From Vitreoscilla stercoraria DSM 513 (lineage in GTDB: Bacteria > Pseudomonadota > Gammaproteobacteria > Burkholderiales > Neisseriaceae), in the NCBI RefSeq assembly GCF_000382305.1, contig NZ_KB908022.1, positions 62,001 through 126,000 on the forward strand: DNA of 64,000 bases, in the 5' to 3' direction. Positions 17,358-27,041 of the stretch are shown piece by piece. The notes beneath the pieces were generated by a model. The model did no database searches. It had not been told where the DNA came from and saw only the letters and a program-made list of their open reading frames with translations. The translations under genes and the position numbers were made by a program. Numbering within the stretch: the first letter of the stretch is position 1; each line of letters begins with the position of its first letter.

Positions 17358-18674
17358 ATGTCAGCATCTACCACACAATCACAAGAGGCGCAGCCTCAAA
17401 ACTCCAAAGCTCGGGTTTTGATGGCGAGCTTGATTGGTACCACCATTGAGTTTTACGATTTTTACATCTATGCCACTGCGGCAGTATTGGTTTTCCCAAA
17501 ATTATTTTTCCAACAAGGTGATCCAACTTCGGCATTATTGCAATCGTTTGCCACATTTGCGATTGCCTTTTTTGCTCGTCCAATTGGCTCGGCAATTTTT
17601 GGTCACTTTGGTGACCGTGTGGGTCGTAAAGCGACATTGGTAGCGGCTTTGTTGACCATGGGTATTTCAACCGTGGTCATTGGTTTATTACCAACGTATG
17701 CACAAGTGGGCATTTTGGCACCGTTGTTATTGGCTTTGTGTCGCATGGGTCAAGGCTTGGGCTTGGGTGGTGAGTGGAGTGGTGCGGTATTGATGGCGAC
17801 AGAAAATGCGCCTGAAGGCAAACGTGCTTGGTATGGTATGTACCCACAATTGGGTGCGCCTATTGGTTTTATTTTGTCAGCCAGCTCATTTTTATTGTTG
17901 GGTCATTTTTTGACTGATGAACAGTTTTTTGCTTGGGGCTGGCGTGTGCCGTTCATTGCTTCGGCATTGTTGGTATTCATGGGTTTGTACATTCGTTTGA
18001 AATTGCATGAAACGCCAGCATTCCAAAAAGTTTTGGACAGCAAAAAAGACGTGAAAGTCCCATTCACAGAAGTGTTTAAAAATCATTTCCGTACTTTGGT
18101 ATTGGGTACGATTGCGGGTATTTGTACATTCGTATTGTTTTACTTAATGACGGTTTATGCTTTGACTTGGGGTACTTCGCCTGATGGTGGCAATTATCCG
18201 CGCGCAGTGTTCTTAGAGTGGCAATTGTGGGCGATTTTGTGTTTTGCTTTGTTCATTCCTGTGTCTGCCATCATGGCTGAAAAAATGGGTCGCAAAGCCA
18301 CATCCATGCTGGTATGTGCCATTTGTATCGTATTTGGTTTCTTCTTCCAACCGTTGTTGGCTTCAGGCAATCCTGTGGCAGTGATTGCATTTTTGTGCAT
18401 TGGTTTGGGTTTGATGGGTTTGACTTACGGTCCAATTGGTACGGTGTTGTCTGAAATTTTTCCAACTTCAGTACGCTACACTGGTTCTGCTTTGACATTT
18501 AATTTGGCCAGTATTTTAGGTGCATCGTTTGCACCATTTATCGCAGCGAAATTGAATGCCACATATGGCTTGGAATATGTTGGTTATTATTTGTCGATTG
18601 CATCGTTCATTTCTTTGGTGGCATTTTTCTTGTTGAAAGAAACCAAAACAGAAGATGTGAACAATCAAATGTAA
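17358..18674 (+). CDS. MFS transporter, metabolite:H+ symporter (MHS) family, YhjE-like
   Basis: A 438-residue, 12-helix secondary transporter. The opening SLIGTTIEFYDFYIYATAAVLVFP, the loop GDRVGRKATLVAALLTMG and the stretch GLGLGGEWSGAVLMATENAP closely match E. coli YhjE as I recall it. The open frame begins at 17265, but the ATG at 17358, preceded by AGAAAGAGA, gives the usual N-terminus after a short polar leader. The substrate is unknown; MHS members carry small organic acids, shikimate or betaine. A role in aromatic acid uptake is conceivable given the lig genes, but it lies 14 kb away and nothing links it directly. Confidence 0.88.
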   Translation: MSASTTQSQEAQPQNSKARVLMASLIGTTIEFYDFYIYATAAVLVFPKLFFQQGDPTSALLQSFATFAIAFFARPIGSAIFGHFGDRVGRKATLVAALLTMGISTVVIGLLPTYAQVGILAPLLLALCRMGQGLGLGGEWSGAVLMATENAPEGKRAWYGMYPQLGAPIGFILSASSFLLLGHFLTDEQFFAWGWRVPFIASALLVFMGLYIRLKLHETPAFQKVLDSKKDVKVPFTEVFKNHFRTLVLGTIAGICTFVLFYLMTVYALTWGTSPDGGNYPRAVFLEWQLWAILCFALFIPVSAIMAEKMGRKATSMLVCAICIVFGFFFQPLLASGNPVAVIAFLCIGLGLMGLTYGPIGTVLSEIFPTSVRYTGSALTFNLASILGASFAPFIAAKLNATYGLEYVGYYLSIASFISLVAFFLLKETKTEDVNNQM

Positions 18675-18691
18675 TCATCATATGATTTAAG

Positions 18692-18717
18692 AAAGCGACC
18701 ATCAGGTCGCTTTTTTT
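18692..18717 (+). terminator. Terminator after MHS transporter
   Basis: AAAGCGACC and GGTCGCTTT form a 9-bp stem around ATCA, followed by T7. It starts 17 bases after the stop. Confidence 0.9.
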
Positions 18718-18759
18718 ATGCTCGCTTAATACAAAATAGATGTGCAAATGTAGACATTT

Positions 18760-18778
18760 ATAGATTATAATCATTCTC
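18760..18778. promoter_or_regulatory. Fur-box-like site and candidate -10
   Basis: The 19 bases match the classic Fur consensus GATAATGATAATCATTATC at 13 positions, with an unbroken run ATAATCATT. A TATAAT at 18766-18771 lies inside it, so a bound repressor would block a promoter there. The exported protein gene starts 48 bases downstream. Confidence 0.5.
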
Positions 18779-18825
18779 GTTTGTATTTAATAACCTATTC
18801 ACAATTTTGATGCGGAAGGTAAATT

Positions 18826-19521
18826 ATGAGTTTCTTAGCAAAAAGTGCAGTGGCAGCAACTTTGACATTGGTAAGCGGTGCGGTATTGGCATCTTCTTAT
18901 GCAAATGAAAGCAAGTTTTCAATCAATGGCAAAGACATGCAAGTAACAGAAACTTCAATGCGTTTCTTGTCTACGCCAGACAATACTGCACCTTTGTTGG
19001 TAGAAGACATTACCGATGGCTTGGGCAAGAAAACCCCGGGCTTTAAAGTAATGTTGATGACGCGCGCGATTTCAACTGCTTACAATGCACGTCAAAAAGA
19101 CGATGGCACCGTGGAAGCTTTGAAAACCGTACACCGTGGCGGCAAAGTATTGTTCGGTATTCCAGTGAAAAATGGTCAAATGCAATTGAACGAAGCCAAA
19201 GTATTGAGCTTGGGTTTGATTAGCGACGATGGCAAAACTTTCACCATCAATAACAAAGATACCCGTCCATCTGGTGAGCAAAAATTCAACAATGACAGCA
19301 AAGTGTCACAATTGTCTTACAAATTGAACAGCTTGAGCTTCCCTAATTTGGTGGCAGGTGAGCGTGTGGGTGGTGGTGTGAATTACCAATTGAGCGTGGT
19401 CGTTGATGGTGTCAAATACGATGTGTCTGCCAACACCGTATTCCCAGTGGTAGAACCTAAAGGTCAGCCAAAACATTTGAAAGCGTTCCCTGCTAAAGAA
19501 AACGTATTCAAAGCAAATTAA
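18826..19521 (+). CDS. Exported protein of unknown function, paralogue 1
   Basis: A 231-residue protein with a clear signal peptide: a lysine near the start, a hydrophobic core, and a cleavage site likely after VLA-S around residue 22. The mature part is mostly polar, with alternating hydrophobic residues, suggesting a beta-rich periplasmic or surface protein. It shares with its neighbour the blocks LLVEDI, GLGKKTPGFKVMLMTR, HRGGKVLFGIPV, RPSGEQ and GGGVNYQLS. I do not recognise the family. It contains no cysteine, no lipobox and no metal-binding cluster. It lies behind a Fur-box-like site. GGAAGG precedes the ATG. Confidence 0.75.
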   Translation: MSFLAKSAVAATLTLVSGAVLASSYANESKFSINGKDMQVTETSMRFLSTPDNTAPLLVEDITDGLGKKTPGFKVMLMTRAISTAYNARQKDDGTVEALKTVHRGGKVLFGIPVKNGQMQLNEAKVLSLGLISDDGKTFTINNKDTRPSGEQKFNNDSKVSQLSYKLNSLSFPNLVAGERVGGGVNYQLSVVVDGVKYDVSANTVFPVVEPKGQPKHLKAFPAKENVFKAN

Positions 19522-19530
19522 TGGTATTTA

Positions 19531-19559
19531 AAGCGTCCTGTAAGCATTTACAGGACGCT
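19531..19559 (+). terminator. Inverted DUS-like pair between exported protein genes
   Basis: AAGCGTCCTGTAA and TTACAGGACGCT face each other across 4 bases. The hairpin lies 10 bases after the first exported gene and 22 before the second, so it could lower expression of the second gene. Confidence 0.75.
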
Positions 19560-19580
19560 ATTTGATATGGAAAACAGTAT

Positions 19581-20270
19581 ATGAAAAAATCAGTATTGGC
19601 CAGCATTTTAGGCTTGAGCTTGGGTTTGGCATCTTTGAATGCTATGGCATTTTATGACACGGTTTCTTTGACGTATGACAATCAACCATTGGTGATTCAA
19701 GAGGTTTCAGGTCGTGTTTTGGGTGATGAAAAAGCCACTCAAGCGGTGTTGGTAGATGATATTTTGGCAGGTCAAGGCAAAAAAGCAGTGCCTGGTTACC
19801 GTGTGATGTTCATGAGCCGCACGGCTTCTGTGTTGGTAGAATCTAAAAAGAACAAAGAAGGTCAATTTGCGGATGACCGCATGATTCATCGTGGTGTGAA
19901 AGCTGCATTTGGCATTCCTGTTGTGGATGGCAAAATGGATTTTAACAATGTCAAAGTTTTGAACGTGGCATTGATTTCTGATTTGAATAGAGAATTCAAA
20001 GAAGAAGACAAAATTCGTCCACGTGGCGAGCAATTGATTAAAAAAGATGCCAAAATCAAAAATGTACAGTTGAAAGTGACTGAGTTGAAAATGCCTCAAC
20101 CTAAAGAAACTTCTGGCGGTGGCATCACTTATCAATTGAGTTTTGATGTGGATGGCAAAAAAGTGGTTTCTGAGGGCAATTCAACCTTCCGCGATTGGAA
20201 TATTGCGCCTGCAGCGATGGGCGATCGTTTGTTCAAAGTGGACGAACGCGTCATCAAAGCACAAAAATAA
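19581..20270 (+). CDS. Exported protein of unknown function, paralogue 2
   Basis: A 229-residue protein with a signal peptide (MKKSVLASILGLSLG, cleavage probably after AMA near residue 23). It is homologous along its whole length to the preceding gene: LVDDILAGQGKKAVPGYRVMFMSR, HRGVKAAFGIPV, RPRGEQ and GGGITYQLSFDVDG. The tandem layout points to an old duplication, since the sequences now differ at many positions. No function can be assigned. It is probably co-transcribed with paralogue 1 through the intervening DUS hairpin. Confidence 0.75.
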   Translation: MKKSVLASILGLSLGLASLNAMAFYDTVSLTYDNQPLVIQEVSGRVLGDEKATQAVLVDDILAGQGKKAVPGYRVMFMSRTASVLVESKKNKEGQFADDRMIHRGVKAAFGIPVVDGKMDFNNVKVLNVALISDLNREFKEEDKIRPRGEQLIKKDAKIKNVQLKVTELKMPQPKETSGGGITYQLSFDVDGKKVVSEGNSTFRDWNIAPAAMGDRLFKVDERVIKAQK

Positions 20271-20285
20271 TATTTGAATTTAAAC

Positions 20286-20315
20286 AAGCGTCCTGTAACT
20301 GTTTACAGGACGCTT
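20286..20315. terminator. Inverted DUS-like pair after exported paralogue 2
   Basis: AAGCGTCCTGTAA and TTACAGGACGCTT are separated by 4 bases; the hairpin extends outwards through flanking ACA/TGT. It starts 16 bases after the stop. Confidence 0.85.
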
Positions 20316-20506
20316 GTTTTGATGCTGAGTTATTTCAAGCAGTTTAAGCTTAATGTGCTTGCCATATTTATCGCCTCAATCATTTTAAAATCAAGCGAAC
20401 GGCTATTCAAACCAACGATAAAGTGGTTTTTATAGCCATTTTGCCTCGTGAAACTTTAATGGTTTGGTTTTATTGCACATTTGAAATGTTGAAATGAGCA
20501 CCTGTT

Positions 20507-20896
20507 TTAACCATGTTCTTCAGAAATACCTGTGCGAATGGGGCTGAGTTTTTTGGTTTCTTCTTCGGTAAACAAGCGTGAGCGAATGATAAAACGCACG
20601 CCTTCAGGAATTTCCAAAGAAAAACTTGCGCCCCGACCTTCTACCACATCCAAAGTCAAATGCGTGTGTTGCCAATATTCAAATTGCGCCACGCTCATGT
20701 AAAACGGCACCTCGCCCACATCACCTAGCCACACATCTGCCGCGCCCACTTTGAATTCCCCCAAAGGAAAACACATTGGTGCACTGCCATCACAACAGCC
20801 ACCCGATTGATGAAACATTAATGGGCCATGTTGGGCAGTCAGTTTGGCTATCCAATCCAAGGCAGCAGGTGTTGCGGCAATGCGGGCATGGCTCAT
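20507..20896 (-). CDS. DUF779 family protein
   Basis: A 129-residue soluble protein with the hallmark HQSGGCCDGSAPMC (about residues 29-42) and YMSVAQFEYWQHTHLTLDVVEGRGASFSLE further on. I recognise it as DUF779, a small family often encoded beside ExaC/AldB-type aldehyde dehydrogenases. The cysteine pair suggests metal or redox chemistry, but no activity is established. Its partner dehydrogenase is on the same strand, one gene and 692 bases upstream. Confidence 0.85.
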   Translation of the reverse strand: MSHARIAATPAALDWIAKLTAQHGPLMFHQSGGCCDGSAPMCFPLGEFKVGAADVWLGDVGEVPFYMSVAQFEYWQHTHLTLDVVEGRGASFSLEIPEGVRFIIRSRLFTEEETKKLSPIRTGISEEHG

Positions 20897-20917
20897 GATC
20901 AGGTTTCCTTTGCAGTA

Positions 20918-21466
20918 TCAATTATAGAGGCTGGCGTCTTTGAACATATCAGAATCTTTACCAATGACCAAAATGGTCGCACCTAAAGTTTGACGACCAT
21001 CGCCATGATCTTGAGTGATATCGATGTGGTAATCATTGCAGCGATAGACATAACTTTGACCGTGTTTTTTCCAACCGTGTTTTGGCAATTGAAATGTTTG
21101 TAACAAGCGGCGGTGAAAGTGTTCTAAAGGCGTGTCCAAAGTGGCAAACTTGCCATCGGTGAAATTCAATCCATAGGATTCAATCCGCTCGTTACGAGGA
21201 TTGAGCGCAATGTGCATGGCGGAAGTGACACCTTGGCGTTCTAAAGCAGCATCGGTATTCGAATTTGTAAACTCAATGCGCAAATCATTCTTGCCAAAAC
21301 TTTGTTTTTTGGCGCTAGGATGTTGGCGTTGGAATTGGGCAAAAGAGCCGTTCAAAGCCACGCCTGCTACATTGATTTGTGACATGGGAATTTCACAAGC
21401 TTGGCTCCAAACCAATGGGCTGCTGGTCAAAAGTAAGGCTGTTAAGGCTAAAGTTTTCATTTTCAT
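20918..21466 (-). CDS. Exported hypothetical protein
   Basis: A 182-residue protein with a typical signal peptide (MKMKTLALTALLLTSSPLVWSQA, cleavage likely after WSQA). The mature part has two cysteines (CEIP near the new N-terminus and YRCNDYH near residue 143) that could form a disulfide in the periplasm. The middle is rich in polar residues, without repeats or membrane segments. I do not recognise the family. Two start codons are close together (21466 and 21460). It lies between the aldehyde dehydrogenase and DUF779 genes but is separated from the former by a DUS terminator. Confidence 0.7.
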   Translation of the reverse strand: MKMKTLALTALLLTSSPLVWSQACEIPMSQINVAGVALNGSFAQFQRQHPSAKKQSFGKNDLRIEFTNSNTDAALERQGVTSAMHIALNPRNERIESYGLNFTDGKFATLDTPLEHFHRRLLQTFQLPKHGWKKHGQSYVYRCNDYHIDITQDHGDGRQTLGATILVIGKDSDMFKDASLYN

Positions 21467-21550
21467 TGGTTTTCAATAAGACGATTCATGATGAAAAATT
21501 ATAGCAAAATATTGATTTTGTATGTGTTTTGATATGTTGTTTGGATGAAT

Positions 21551-21579
21551 AAGCGTCCTGTAATCTTTACAGGACGCTT
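21551..21579. terminator. Inverted DUS-like pair after aldehyde dehydrogenase
   Basis: AAGCGTCCTGTAA faces TTACAGGACGCTT across 3 bases, 9 bases beyond the minus-strand dehydrogenase stop. A T-rich run follows on the plus side; on the minus side the tail is weaker. Confidence 0.8.
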
Positions 21580-21587
21580 ATTTTTAT

Positions 21588-23108
<1,521 letters not shown>

Positions 23109-23149
23109 GGTGTGCATCTCCTTCATCGAAAAACAGAAAACTTACAAGA

Positions 23150-23164
23150 CTGAATGACATTCAG
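23150..23164. promoter_or_regulatory. 15-bp palindrome upstream of aldehyde dehydrogenase
   Basis: CTGAATG-A-CATTCAG is a perfect 7-bp inverted repeat, 42 bases upstream of the chosen dehydrogenase start. It could be an operator or an mRNA 5' hairpin. Confidence 0.4.
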
Positions 23165-23432
23165 GACGCAATTAACATAGCATATTGAAAATACAAAAGC
23201 TTTTTGCAGTGCAACAGTAAATCATTGATTTGAAGCAAATAGACATCTGTGAAAACAATATATCGAATTTTTAAAGCTTGTGGTGGATGGTTCTAAAAGG
23301 TTTTCGATAAAGCCAACATTGAATTTTATCCATTTTTTTCAAATACATTGGGTCAATCAATATTATGATTTCATGATTTTTAAATCAGATGATTGACTTA
23401 ATTTAACCTGTTTTTTGTCGCACAAATGAAAA

Positions 23433-23461
23433 AAGCGTCCTGTAAAGTTTACAGGACGCTT
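23433..23461. terminator. Inverted DUS-like pair after polA
   Basis: AAGCGTCCTGTAA faces TTACAGGACGCTT across 3 bases. On the minus strand the stem is followed by T6, which makes a good intrinsic terminator 22 bases after the polA stop. Confidence 0.88.
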
Positions 23462-23482
23462 TGGATTGGGTTTTAAAATAGG

Positions 23483-26275
23483 TTAATGGGCTTCATCCCA
23501 ATTGGCACCAATGCCGACTTCTGCCACCAACGGCACCCGCAATTTGCCTACATTTGCCATCAATTCAGGCAATTTGGTTTTGACCAAATCCATTTCTTCA
23601 TCAGCCACTTCCAATACCAATTCGTCATGTACTTGCATGATTAAACGGCTGCGCAAATCTGTTTGTTGGAGCCAAGCGGCCACATCTATCATTGCCAATT
23701 TAATCAAATCTGAAGCGGTGCCTTGCATGGGTGCGTTGATCGCGGCACGTTCTGCGCCTGCGCGAATGTTGCCGTTTTTATGGTTGATGTCAGGCAAATA
23801 TAAGCGGCGACCAAATTCGGTTTCTACAAAACCTTGTTCATGCGCACGGTCTTTTGCCGCTTGCATATATTGCGCCACAGCAGGGTAGCGGGCGAAATAG
23901 CGGTTGATGAATTCTTTGGCTTCAAATGGCGTAATTTCCAAATTGTTTGCCAAGCCGTATTCGCCCATGCCATAAATCAAACCAAAATTAATCGTTTTGG
24001 CATAACGGCGTTGTTCGCTGGTGACCTCGTTTGGCGCCACATGAAACACTTCGGCAGCAGTGCGACGATGCACGTCTTGCCCTTGTTCAAACGCATCAAT
24101 CAAGGTTTCATCGCCTGACAAATGCGCCATGATTCGGAGTTCCACTTGCGAATAGTCGGCCGACATGATTTGAAAGCCTTCTGGTGCAATAAATGCTTGG
24201 CGCACGCGGCGACCTTCAGCGGTGCGAATCGGAATGTTTTGCAAATTCGGATTGTTGCTCGCTAAGCGTCCTGTAATGGCAACGGCTTGGGCATAATTGG
24301 TATGCACACGTCCTGTATCGACACGAATCAATTGCGGCAATTTATCGGTATAAGTGGATTTGAGCTTGGTTAAGCTGCGGTTTTGCAAAATCAATTTTGG
24401 CAATGGATAATCAGGTGCCAATTTTTCCAACACCGCTTCATTGGTCGATACGCCGCCCGAAGCGGTTTTTTTCAAACCGCTGGTGGAAATGCCCAATTTA
24501 TCAAACAAAATTTCTTGCAATTGTTTGGGTGAATTCAAATTGAATGGTTGACCTGCCAATTCGTAGGCTTGTTGCTCGAGCGCCCAAAGCTGGCTGCCTA
24601 GTTCATGGCTTTGTGCATCCAATTCTTTTTTATCAATCAAGACGCCTGTGCGCTCCATTTGCCACAAAACTTGCGAGACAGGCAATTCAATTGCTTCGTA
24701 CAAATGGCGTTGTTTTTCGTCCAATTGCGGCAACATCACCGCATTCAAACGCCAAGTGATGTCAGCGTCTTCTGCGGCATAGCGCACCGCATCGTCCAAA
24801 GCCACATCCGCAAACGAAATTTGCTTGGCACCTTTGCCACACAAACTTTCGTAAGTCACCGTTTCCATACCCAAATGGCGCATCGCCAATTCGTCCATGC
24901 CGTGACCCATGTGGCTTTCGAGTACGTACGACAACAACATGGTGTCCGCCACCACGCCTTGCAACAAAATGCCGTAATTGGCCAAAATGTGTTGGTCGTA
25001 TTTGATGTTTTGACCGATTTTGCCCAAATCAGGATTTTCTAAAAACGGTTTCAGGACGCTTAAAGTGTCATCCATTGGCAATTGTTCCGGCGCAGCGGTC
25101 ATGCTGTGTCCCAGCGGAATATAAACCGCATCGCCTGCGCCAAAAGCGATGGAAATGCCAACCAATTGCGCATCCATGGCGTTCAAACTGGTGGTTTCTG
25201 TGTCCAAGGCAATCGCTTGTTTGTGTTGTAAAGCATCCTGTAAACGCATTAACAAGCTGGCCAAATCGGCTTGGCTCAAAATGGCTTGGTAATGGGTTTC
25301 GATGTGGTTGCCCAAATCGGGAATGTCGATTTTGGGTGTGATGGTTGTGTTGCTTGAATGGCTTTGGTCGCCAAACAAATCATTTTGTGCGTCATGGTTT
25401 GGAGCAGTTCGATTGGCTTTTTTCTGTGCTTCGGCCAGCCATCGTTTGAAGCCTAGCTCAGCAAAACGCAGCACCAATTTGTCCCAATCAGGTTCTTGGC
25501 GCAATAAATCGTCGATTTTATTGGGCAAATGCTCGCTAAAGTCCATATCGGTTTTGATGGTAATTAAGGCTTTGGACAAAGGCAAATGGCTTAAAGCGGC
25601 CTGTAAATGCTCGCCCACTTTGCCTTTGAATTCGGTAGCGTGCGCGATGATATTGTCTAAAGTGTCATATTGCGCCAACCATTTGGCAGCGGTTTTGGGA
25701 CCGACTTTGTCCACACCGGGCACGTTGTCGACTTTGTCGCCTACGAGGGTCAAATAATCGATGATTTGGTCGGCACGCACGCCAAATTTTTGCACCACGC
25801 CCGCTTCATCCAGTACATCGCCATTCATGGTGTTGATGCAAGTGATGTTGGGCGTCACCAATTGCGCCATGTCTTTGTCACCGGTGGAAATGATGACTTT
25901 GCAGCCATGCGCTTCGGCTTTGACCGCCAAAGAGCCAATCACATCGTCCGCTTCCACGCCTGCAATGCTTAAAACAGGCCAACCCATGTCCGCCACCAAT
26001 TCTTGGATGCGCTCGATTTGTGGGCGCAAATCGTCAGGCATAGGCGGGCGAGTGGCTTTGTAATCGGGATACATATCGTTGCGAAATGTGGGACCTTTGG
26101 CATCGAAAACACAAGTGGCGTAATCGTGTGGGTAATCGATGTGTAGGTTTTTAAGCATGTTCAACACGCCAAACAACGCACCTGTTGGCTCGCCTGTTGG
26201 CGAAGTCAGTGGTGCCATGGCGTGAAATGCGCGGTAAATGTAAGACGTGCCGTCTATCAAAAGCAAGGTTTTCAT
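23483..26275 (-). CDS. polA: DNA polymerase I
   Basis: A 930-residue polymerase for repair and Okazaki-fragment processing. The open frame starts at 26404, but the ATG at 26275 gives MKTLLLIDGTSYIYRAFHAM, the family N-terminus. The 5'-3' exonuclease domain covers about residues 1-300. A 3'-5' exonuclease domain follows with ALDTETTSL and YAAEDAD, so proofreading residues are retained. Polymerase motifs are A (SADYSQVELRIMAHLSGD), B (RRYAKTINFGLIYGMGEYG) and C (MQVHDELVLEV). The gene contains DUS-like variants at 25050-25061 and 25594-25606. Confidence 0.97.
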   Translation of the reverse strand: MKTLLLIDGTSYIYRAFHAMAPLTSPTGEPTGALFGVLNMLKNLHIDYPHDYATCVFDAKGPTFRNDMYPDYKATRPPMPDDLRPQIERIQELVADMGWPVLSIAGVEADDVIGSLAVKAEAHGCKVIISTGDKDMAQLVTPNITCINTMNGDVLDEAGVVQKFGVRADQIIDYLTLVGDKVDNVPGVDKVGPKTAAKWLAQYDTLDNIIAHATEFKGKVGEHLQAALSHLPLSKALITIKTDMDFSEHLPNKIDDLLRQEPDWDKLVLRFAELGFKRWLAEAQKKANRTAPNHDAQNDLFGDQSHSSNTTITPKIDIPDLGNHIETHYQAILSQADLASLLMRLQDALQHKQAIALDTETTSLNAMDAQLVGISIAFGAGDAVYIPLGHSMTAAPEQLPMDDTLSVLKPFLENPDLGKIGQNIKYDQHILANYGILLQGVVADTMLLSYVLESHMGHGMDELAMRHLGMETVTYESLCGKGAKQISFADVALDDAVRYAAEDADITWRLNAVMLPQLDEKQRHLYEAIELPVSQVLWQMERTGVLIDKKELDAQSHELGSQLWALEQQAYELAGQPFNLNSPKQLQEILFDKLGISTSGLKKTASGGVSTNEAVLEKLAPDYPLPKLILQNRSLTKLKSTYTDKLPQLIRVDTGRVHTNYAQAVAITGRLASNNPNLQNIPIRTAEGRRVRQAFIAPEGFQIMSADYSQVELRIMAHLSGDETLIDAFEQGQDVHRRTAAEVFHVAPNEVTSEQRRYAKTINFGLIYGMGEYGLANNLEITPFEAKEFINRYFARYPAVAQYMQAAKDRAHEQGFVETEFGRRLYLPDINHKNGNIRAGAERAAINAPMQGTASDLIKLAMIDVAAWLQQTDLRSRLIMQVHDELVLEVADEEMDLVKTKLPELMANVGKLRVPLVAEVGIGANWDEAH

Positions 26276-27041
26276 GGCTGGGTTTCTAAAATCTGTCATG
26301 CTAGATTGTAGCCGAAAAACCCTTTTCACGATGTCGGTTTTGAAAACGGATGTCCATATCAAAGTACCAATGTTGTGGTGGATAGGCTTTGAAAACGCCT
26401 TCAAAAATAGGCACAGAGGCGATTGTGTGTGCTGGTGTCTTGATGGATAAAATACTCAGATAAGTCATGCGATGTGGTTGCAGCATTTGAAATAGATATC
26501 AGTTTACGCTGACTTTAAATCATGGCGTTGCGTGGGGTTTAAGCAGTCAGTGAAAGTGCTCGTTTTTTAAGCATCCTAATGGTTTGGTGTTGGTTTGGGT
26601 ACAACCGAAAAGAAAGAATTTAGAGGGTTTCCAACCCAATTGCCAAATGCTTCATTCAATTGGTTCAAATCTTTGTTATCCATCCCATCATCCCATTCAA
26701 TCGTTTTTTGCTGCGGCATGAAAATAGCGGTTGCTGTATGAAGTCTTGGATTGAAGAGAGATTTAACTTCACCAAAAAATTCTGTGCTGAAAAAAGGTTC
26801 ACAATAGTTAGCCAGATGAATCATGAACATATTGAATATTTCAAACTATTGCGTTAAGTCAAGCATTTAATCCATATTAAGTGATTTAAAAAATATATCT
26901 GTTAGAACAATTATGAGGTTTATAGATGCTTCGTTTTTTTGAATAATTTGTCTGCATTTCCGATACGCAGAAGCTTGCGTGCGGATGAAAAATTACAAAA
27001 TTTCAAATAACTTAAAAGACTATTTTAAGGACATAAAGAAG
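26276..27041. other. Gap between polA and pobA
   Basis: This 766-base region carries no convincing gene apart from one doubtful small minus-strand frame (26576-26830). The composition is AT-rich near pobA, where its promoter must lie. No DUS-like copy was found here. Part of it may be decayed coding sequence, since short frames exist on both strands without ribosome binding sites. Confidence 0.5.
26576..26830 (-). CDS. Doubtful small hypothetical protein
   Basis: An 84-codon frame in an otherwise gene-free stretch. The predicted protein is soluble, with an acidic middle (IEWDDGMDNKDLNQLNEAFGNWVG) and a proline-rich end. No Shine-Dalgarno sequence is visible before either of its first two ATG codons, and no family is recognised. 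It could be a remnant of a larger gene. It is kept because nothing else explains this interval. Confidence 0.25.
   Translation of the reverse strand: MFMIHLANYCEPFFSTEFFGEVKSLFNPRLHTATAIFMPQQKTIEWDDGMDNKDLNQLNEAFGNWVGNPLNSFFSVVPKPTPNH

Larger units (their letters stand above)
23109..23482. other. Intergenic region between polA and aldehyde dehydrogenase
   Basis: An AT-rich gap of 374 bases holding the dehydrogenase 5' region on the minus strand, the palindrome at 23150-23164, and the DUS terminator of polA at 23433-23461. I see no gene and no clear sigma-70 promoter. Confidence 0.55.

Noticed and set aside
26301..26486. Minus-strand 61-codon frame next to polA
   Set aside because: No ribosome site or family match, and it overlaps the non-coding upstream part of the polA frame.
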